Below, piece after piece: positions 36,909 to 45,900 of a DNA stretch of 64,000 nucleotides (positions are counted from its first letter, which is position 1; each line of letters opens with the position of its first letter). A program made the position numbers and the translations under genes. The stretch spans positions 4,973,501 through 5,037,500 of the forward strand of contig NZ_CP125380.1 of NCBI RefSeq assembly GCF_034009455.1. Reading direction: 5' to 3'. This DNA comes from Pseudomonas sp. P5_109. GTDB taxonomy: Bacteria; Pseudomonadota; Gammaproteobacteria; Pseudomonadales; Pseudomonadaceae. The notes beneath the pieces were generated by a model. It worked only from the letters and a program-made list of their open reading frames with translations. It was not told the DNA's origin and searched no databases.

Positions 36909-39900
36909 TCAAGAGGCCAGAATGAAGTCCGAGGCAGTGACGGTTGTTGCGTCGGCCACACCGACCAGGGTGATGGAGTCCGCGCCGAAGTTGACCAACG
37001 TATCCGCACCGAGGTCGACGATGTTGACACTGCTGCCAAAGTTCGCGGCGGTGATGTTCATCGCGGCGATATTGAGCAGATCCTGGCCACCCGCCGCATC
37101 GGTATCGAAGCCGATGATCCGATCGTTGCCGAAGGCCGCTGCGAACGAGAAGATATCGTCGCCAGTGCTGGCAAACATCGAGTCGTTGCCGGCACCACCA
37201 ACAATACTGTCGTTGCCGGCACCGCCATCGATGAGGTCGTTGCCGGCGCCCCCGAGCAATGTGTCGTTGCCGTCGGCACCGTTGAAGGTGTCATTACCCG
37301 CCCCACCGGTGATGACGTTGTTCGACGCGTTGCCGGTGCCGACGAAGTTGCCGACGCCGGTGTAGAGCAGATGCTCGGTATTGGCACCCAGTGTGTAGCT
37401 GGACAGCGAGGTCTGTATCGAGTCCTGCCCCTCACCCGCCAGCTCGATGACCCCGTCCGCGGCTGAATCGACGCGGTAGGTGTCATTGCCGAGTCCGCCT
37501 TCCAAGCGGTCGGCCCCCACACCACCATCGATGACGTCGTTGCCCAGGCCACCCAGCAAGGTGTCGTTACCGTCACCGCCGTTGAGCGTGTCATTACCGG
37601 CCCCGGCGGTAATGATGTTGTTCAACGCGTTGCCATTGCCGGTGAAGTTGCCGACGCCGGTGAAGAGCATGTGCTCGACATTGGCACCCAGTGTGTAGCT
37701 GTTGAGCGTCGTTTGTACGGAATCGGCACCCGCGCCCGACGCCTCGACCACCAGGTCCCCGGCCGAATCGACACGGTAGGTATCGTTGCCGGCTGCGCCG
37801 ACCATCGCGTCATTACCCGCACCGCCCGTGAGGACGTCGTTGCCAGCGCTACCCATCAAAGTGTCGTTGCCGTCGCCGCCATTGAGGGTGTCATTACCCA
37901 CCCCACCGGTGATGACGTTGTTCAACGCGTTGCCGGTGCCGACGAAGTTGCCGGTTCCGAGGTAGAGCAGATGCTCGACATTGGCGCCCAGTGTGTAGCT
38001 GGTCAGCGTGGTCTGTACGGAGTCCACACCGCCACCCGCCGTCTCGACCACCAGGTCCCCGGCTGAATCGACACGGAAGGTATCGTTGCCAGCTCCGCCG
38101 ACCATCGCGTCATTGCCCGCACCGCCGGTGAGGACGTCGTTGCCGGCGCCCCCCACCAGTGTGTCGTTGCCGTCACCGCCGTTGAGGGTGTCATTACCCA
38201 CCCCGCCGGTGATGACGTTGTTCAACGCGTTGCCATTGCCGACAAAGTTTCCGGCCCCGAGGTAGAGCAGATGTTCGACATTGGCGCCCAGTGTGTAGCT
38301 GCCCAGCGTGGTCTGTACGGAGTCCTGCCCCTCACCCGTCAACTCGGTCACTACGTCCCCGACTGAATCGACGCGGTAGGTATCGTTGCCGGTTCCGCCC
38401 AGCATCTGGTCATTACCCGTACCGCCAATGAGGAAGTCGTTGCCCGCGTCACCATGGAGGATGTCGTTGCCGCCCAAGCCGCTCAGGATATCGTTGCCAG
38501 CAGCTCCGCTGGCCACGTCGTCGCCTGCCGTGCCGGTCCATACATCGACACCGGCGGTACCGACAAACACATCACTGACCACGAACGTTGCAGCAGAGGT
38601 GACTCGCTCAAGTGTGCCGAGGTCATCGGTGTAAGTCGCGACGACACGCAGTTGCTGACCGACCTGCGCCTGGCCGGGCGTGAAGGTCGTGCCCGTCGCG
38701 CCGGCGATGTCGGTGAAGATCGCACCGCTGCCCATTTGCCACTGATGGGCAATCACCGAGGTCGTGGTCCCGTTGGCGTCGGTGAACGCATCCGTGGCGG
38801 TCAAGCCCGAGTCTTTCGCCGGGGTCGTATCGCTGATCAGTATCGTTCCGACCGGCAGGACATTGACGGTACCAGTACCGGCCGCAGTGATCGGTGCGGT
38901 CGGCGCCGAGAACACCTCTTCCAGCACGCCATTGGCGTCCTTGTAGACCGCCCTGACGCGCAGGGCCAGCCCGGCTGCCACAACGAGTTCCGGGATAGCC
39001 GGCACGGCGCCAATGAGGGTCGCCGGTGGTGCGATCCTGAGTTCCGAGCCCACCGTGACGGTCGTGCCTTCCGCGCGCGCGACCTCGCCGGCGGCAAAGA
39101 AGGTGATGTCTTCGAAGACCCCCGAGCCCGGACGCGCTTCGAACTGCCAGAAGTAACTGATGGGGCCGGTGATTGCGCCGCCGGTCGCCGTGTTGTCGGC
39201 ATCCGTGATGTCGGCGGCCGATACCGTCAGCACCTGGCCGGTGGCGGGCGTGGGATCGTCGATCCGCAACAAACCGACTGGCCCCGAGTTCAAACCGCCA
39301 AGCACGATCGACTGGTCAGAGAACTGCACCCGCTCGATATGGCTGAGGGTGTCGGTCCCGTCCCTGCCAGCGACACTGTCGGTGACCGTAACGGTGCCGT
39401 TGGCGTTTTCGACCACGGTGTAATCCACCCGATTGCCGGAGAACAGCGCCGTGTCGAAGGCGGGACCGGTCGCCGTTAGGATTTCGCGCACGATCTGGAG
39501 CTGGCCGGGGTTATAGGTGCCGTTCACCATGAGCGGGACCAGGGGCGTCATGCTGTCGAAGGTAGCGATTTCCGGCCCGCTGCCATCGATGTTCTGCCGC
39601 ACGCTGATGCGCACGTTGAGCCACTTGTCGCCGTCGATGATGTCATCGCCGCCGCGGCCTTCGATGAAATCGCTGCCAGCGCCACCCAGGATGATGTTGC
39701 CACCGTCGAATTTATCGTCGGCGGTGCCGGCGATACCATCCGCGCCGTTGCCGGCGCTACCGACCAAGTCCCGCAGACCGCTGATGAGGTCGAAGTTGGT
39801 GAGCACGCTGCCCTTGGCGCCAGCGACGGCGAGCAAGTCGGCAGTGGAGTCATCGCCGCTGAGGAAGTCGGCGTGGGCCGATCCCGACAGCCCTTCCACC

Positions 39901-42900
39901 AGGTCCAGCCGGGCCAGGATCGACGCGTTGGAACCAGGCACCGCCGGCTGATCGAAGAAGCGCAGCCTGGAGTTGAGGCCCATGGTCACGCCGGCAGAAT
40001 CGTCCTTGTAGTCCGCCCAGTCGTACCCGGAGAACCCGATGAAACGGTCCGCCTCGCTGGGGCTGCCGATCATGATGTCATCACCGCCCTCCCCGTCGAA
40101 GTTGTCCGGTCCGCCATCGCCCATGAAGACGTCGTTGCCATTGATCGGGTCGTTGCCGAACGGGTCGAAGTTGTCGCCGGCAACACCATCGGCGGATCCA
40201 CCCTGGATCCAGTCGTCACCCTCACCGCCGCGCGCAAATTCGTTCGCCTTGCTGCCGAGGATGAAGTCGTTGCCCAGGCCGCCGCTGGTGTCGGCCGCGT
40301 CCTCGCCGGTGATGATGAAGTCCTGGCCGGCCTGGCCGAGGATCAGGTTGAGACCGTTGCCGCCCTGGATGACGTCGTTGCCGTCCTCGCCGTGGATGAC
40401 GTCGTCGCCACCCATGTCCGTGATGATGTCGTCACCGGTACCGCCAAAGAGTTGGTCGTTGCCGTAGCCGCCATCGATCCGGTCGTTACCGGCATCGCCA
40501 TAGACGGTGTCGTCGTCCGAGTCGCCGGCAATGAGGATGTCATTGCCGGGCGTGCCGCCCAGCACGACCGTATCGGCGCCGGTGTAGTGCAGGTAGTTGG
40601 TATCCGGGCCCGTTGTGTTGGGGTTGTCGCGGATCACCAGCGGCGTGAGGAAGTCCGTGCGCGGTGAGCCAATCGGGTGGTCCGACGGACCAAAGGGATC
40701 GGCATTCGCCGGCAGATCGTCGAGGGTGCCGACAATACCGTCGGGACCGGCAATCACGCTCGGGTTGTACTGGTGCGCCTGGTTGACCTCCAGGGTGTAG
40801 GCCGGTGTCAGGAAAACCCTGCCCGAAAGGTGTGTTGCGTCGGTATTGGCCATCACCAGATTGGCGAACGTGTTGTTCTCCAGTTCAGCGCCAAAGTCCA
40901 TCGAGGCGGTGCGTTCCAGATAGTAGAAGCGGTCACCGTCCTGGAGCTTCTCCATCTGGTTCTCGAAGACGAAGTTGAAGGTCGAGCCGAGCATGCCGCC
41001 AAAGGGCATCTTCTCCTCGGCCAGCCCGCCAACCCAGAAGTCGACGGCATCCAGCCCGGTGATGGTCACATCGTCTGCCGTGTGCAACACGCCGTCCGCA
41101 CCAGCGTTGCTGGCCCAGGCACCCGTGCTGTTGAGGAAGTCGACGCGGTCGGCCGGCGCGGTCGCGCCGCCGAGCACCAGGTCCGCAGCGGCGGCGCGCT
41201 TTTCCGCCAGCGTGGTGGCGCCGGTGATGGTCGAGTGCGTGCCGTAGGCGGCGATGAAGTTGATCAGCGATTCCGGGTGTTTTATGTGCTGCACGAAATC
41301 GGCCCAACTCGTGTAGGGCTTGAGCTCTGCGTCGCCGGTGGGCACATAGAACTCCCGCCGCGCCGCGTTCAGGGACGGAATCCCGGTATCGCGGCCGCGC
41401 GCCAGGTTGATGGCGGGCAGGTCGAGCGGCAGGCCGAGCAGGTTGTTGCGCAGGGCTTCGGTGACGAACTCATCGATCTCGTTGCCCACCTGGCGGGTTA
41501 CGCCGCGCACGATGGCACCGGCCGCCTCCTCCGGAGTGGCGCCGCTGCCCGCGAACTCGAGCGGGTTGAGGAAGGCCTGGATCAGCCCGATATCGCTCGA
41601 AGCGAAGTTCGGATCCAGCCGGTCGACCTGCTCCAGCAGCATCGAGTGCCCGAAGCGATACACGGTGTGGGCGAACTCGGCAACGATGCTCGGATCGATC
41701 GCGGTGTCGTACACCTGGCCCGGGGCGAAGAAGGGATCGACCATCGGCTGGATGGTCCGCGCGAACTCCTCGAACACCAGGTGCTGGTACTGCATTTCGG
41801 TACCGAACTTCGCCGTCTGGAACAGGCGCTCGCCGTTCCAGTCCAGGGTCGAGGTGTCGGCAGGAAGGGCAGTGACGGGCGTCAGCAGCCACTCGTTGAG
41901 GAACGACACATCGCCGCTTGCCGCTGTCGCCAGGACCACCTCCTTGGTGTGGTCGACCAGGCGGTTGTGCTCATGGTGGAAGATCGAATGGACGGTGGTC
42001 AGGCCGATGTTCTCGTTGACCCGGCCGTCGCCGGCAATGTAGTGCGCGTCCAGCAGTTCGTTGTCGTAGAAGCCGGCGGCTACCGGCCCGCCGATAACGG
42101 TGTCGACGTCAGGCAGGAGCGCTGCGCCCGTCTGGCTGTCCACCGGAATGGCACTGTTGGCAATGTCATTGAGGAAGGCATGGCCGGTGCGCGCGGCGTT
42201 GGCCAGGCTGATGGGCGCCGCCGGATTACCTTCAACGAGCACATCGTCGGCCGTGCCGGCAATGCCGTCCGGGCCCAGCATCACCACCTGCGGAAAGCCG
42301 TTCGGACCCTTGATGAAATTGCCGTAGGCGTCAGTCGCCAGCAATGGCACGTTGTTGAAATCGGCATCGGTGAGATTGATCCCGAGCAGATCATGGGCTT
42401 GCGCCTTGACCACCTTCCAGGTGGCCATGCCGCCCGTCAGACTGTCGTCAGCGGTAAACAGGATGCCGTCGGCACCGGCCGCCCGGTTCTCGATCAGTTT
42501 GCCGGTGGCCACCGGATCGCCCGCTGCGTTGAGCTCATAGGCGCGCAGGAACACCTGGTGCGAAGGATGCGAGCTGTAGGTCTGGTTCTGGTCGACAAAC
42601 GGCGAGGTGGTGTTGGTGTTCTCGTGGATGTCGTCGGCCGTACCCAGGATGCCGTCGGGGCCGGGTTGATTGGTGGCGCGCGTCAGCACCATGAAGTTGG
42701 TCGGGCTACCCGGCACGAACAACGGGTCATCCGGCTGCAGCGGAATGAACACGGTGCCCGAGCCGCCCTTGGTGACGAGGTCCAGGCCATGGTCGAAAAA
42801 CTGCCCGAAGAAGGTCATCCATTGGTTGAAGGGCGCGGTCAGGCCCGCGTCGGGGCTCACGTTCGGGTCGAAGAAGGTCTCGAACGTCGTGCCGTCGGTG

Positions 42901-45900
42901 CGAGTTCCGGTCACCACTTGCGCACCGGCCTTGAGCACGTCGTCAGCGGTGCCGAGGACGCCATCCAGGCCGGGATCGAAGGTGGCCGCGACCGCTGCCG
43001 GGTTGTTCGCAGTCTGGTCGACGATCAGGTTACTGATGGTGCGCGGCGCCGAGTCGATCACCAGGCCGCTGGTCTGGGTGTAGCTCGTGCCGGCATCGGC
43101 CGGGCGGAAGTCCGGCGTGGTCAGGCGTGGGAATACGTTATCGGCGGCACCGAACTCGGGATGGAGCAGGTTGTTTTCCGTCCCTTCGACCGTGCGCAAA
43201 CCGTACGGCACTCGTATGTTATCGAGCAGCGAGTTCATGTTCTCACCGGCCGCGTTGTGCTCGGCAATCTTGATCTGGTCAAGGATGAACGCCAGGTCCG
43301 ATTGTGTGTAACGCACACCGTTGCTGGGGGCCGTGGTCTGCGGATCGATCAGCGAAGGCGCCGGCGCGGGGGCCGGTGCCGCGGCCGCTACTAACGTAGT
43401 CGGTGCCGAGAATACCTGCTCGGTCACGCCGTGATCGTCCGCATAGATGGCTTTGACGCGCACGGCCAGGCCGGCAAGATCCGACGTCACCGTTAAAGTG
43501 GGCGTGTCTGCTCTGGTAAATCCGATACCGATGCGGCCTGGCCCGAGGATGATGTCCTCGAAGACGCCCGAGCCCGGTGTCGCTTCAGACTGCCATATGT
43601 AACTGATGGAATTGTGGATCGCCCCGCCCACGTTGTCGCCATCGGTGAGGCCGGCCGCCGACACGGTCAATACCTGGCCAACGGTCGGCGTGGTGTTATC
43701 CACCGTCAGCGCGCCTACCGGCTCAGCGTTGACCCCCTGCACGAGGACCACTGCCTGATCGGAGAACTGCAGCCGCTCGATGTGGGTGAGACGGTCGGTT
43801 TCTTCCTTGCCGACATTGTCGGTCACGGTGACGACGTCGGTGCCGACGATATTGAGGGGAACGGTGGGATCGACGACGATGCCGTTGACGGCGATCGTGT
43901 AGTTCGCCTGAGGGCCCAGGAAGTTGACGGTGTCGAACGCAGCCCCGCCTGTGGATGTACCGGGCAGGATTTCGCGCACGGCGACGAGCTGGCCGGGGTT
44001 GTAGGTGCCGTTGAGCATGAGCGGGATCATCGGCGTCATGCTGTCGAAGGTGGCGATCTCCGGCCCGGTGCCATCGATGTTCTGACGCACGCTGATGCGC
44101 ACGTTGAGCCAACTGTCGCCGTCGATGAGGTCGCTGCCGCCACGGCCTTCGATGATGTCGCTGCCATCGCCGCCGAGGATGATGTTGCCCGCGCCGAATT
44201 GATCGTCGGCCGTCCCGCCAACACCATCGGCACCAAAACCGGCGCTGCCGACGAAGGCCCGCAGGCCGCTGACGAGATCGAAGTTGGTGAGGATGCTGCC
44301 CCTGGCCGTGATGTTGGCGATGATGGCCGCGTTTTGTTCATCGCCGCGCAGGAAGTCGGCGAAGGCCGACCCCGACAGGCCCTCCACTTCCGCGAACCGG
44401 TCATAGACCGAATCGGCCGATTGCGCCACTGCGCCCACGATATCGCCCGCCGCATTGGGCACCGCGTGATACGGACTGAAGAAAGGAACGACCATGTCGA
44501 CGGTCACGCCGTACTTGTCATTCTTGTAGGAGGTCCAGTCGAACCCGGACATGCCGTCCATCTTGTCCTGGGCGTCGCTGGCGACGAAGATGTCGTCGCC
44601 GCCCTCACCGATCATTTCATCGAATCCGCCAGTGCCGATGAAGATGTCGTTGCCGGGCACATCGTCGGTCAGTGTCGGGCTCATGTTATCGCCGGGCGCA
44701 CCGTCCTGGGTGCCGCCTTCGATCCAGTCATTGCCTTCGTTGCCGGTCGGCGCGAGGTTGACCTTGGCGCCGAGGATGAAATCGTCGCCCGCACCGCCGA
44801 AGGTCATGGTGATGTCTTCGGTGGTGATGATGAAGTCTTTGCCATCGCCGCCGAAGACCAGGTTGTTGAGGCCGAGGGTCGAGTTGCCAGCCTGGATGAC
44901 GTCGTTGCCGTCCTCGCCGCGCAGGGTGTCGCTGCCGCCGATGTCGGTGATGATGTCGTCGCCGGTACCGCCAAAGACGTTGTCGTTGCCGTAGCCGCCG
45001 TCGAGCCGATCGTTGCCGGCGTCGCCATAGACGGTGTCGTCGTCCGAGTCGCCGGCAATGAGGATGTCGTTGCCGGCCGTGCCGCCCAGCACGACCGTAT
45101 CGCCGCCGGTGTAGTGCAGATAGTTGGTATCCGGGCCCACTGTGTCAGGGTTGTCGCGGATCACCAGCGGCGTGAAATGGTCAATCCGTGGTGAGCCAAT
45201 CGGGTGGTCCGACGGGCCAAAGGGATCCGCGTTGGCTGGCAGATCGTCGAGCGTGCCGACGATGCCGTCCGGGCCGGCCACCACGCTCTGGTTGAACTGG
45301 TGCGTCGGGTCGACCTCCAGGATGAAGGCCGGCGTCTGGAATATGTTGGCCGGCAGGTGTGTTGCATCGGTGTTGAGCATCACCAGATTGGCAAACGAAT
45401 TGTTCTCAAGCTCAGTGCCGAAGTTGAGTCCCGCGGTGCGGGCCAGATAGTAGAAGCGATCGCCATTCTGCAGGTTTTCCAACTGGGTTTCGAAGACGAA
45501 GTTGAAGCTCGAACCCAGCAGGCCGCCAAAGGGCATCTTCTCCTCGGCCAGCCCGCCGATCCAGAAGTCGATGGTGTCAAGGCCGGTGGTGGTCACGTCG
45601 TCTGCGGTGTGCAGGATACCGTCCGCGCCGGCGTTGCTGGCCCAGACGCCGGTACTGTTGAGGAAGTCCAGGCGATCAGCCGGCGCCGTGGCGCCGCCGA
45701 GCACAAGATCCGCAGCCGCGGCGCGCTTTTCCGCCAGCGTCGTAGCGCCAGTGATGCTTGAATGCGTGCCGTAGGCGGCGATGAAGTTGATCAGCGATTC
45801 CGGGTGCTTCATGTGCTGCACGAAATCGGCCCAGCTCGTGTAGGGGGTCAACTGGCTGTCGCCGGTCATGTGGTAGAACTCGCGCCGCGCCTCGTTCAGC

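Noticed and set aside
37200..38460. 300-bp repeats as non-coding satellite
   Set aside because: They stay in frame and encode RTX units of the giant protein.
40677..43394. 905-codon open frame on the plus strand
   Set aside because: It is antisense to the RTX peroxidase; the minus strand carries the peroxidase motifs.
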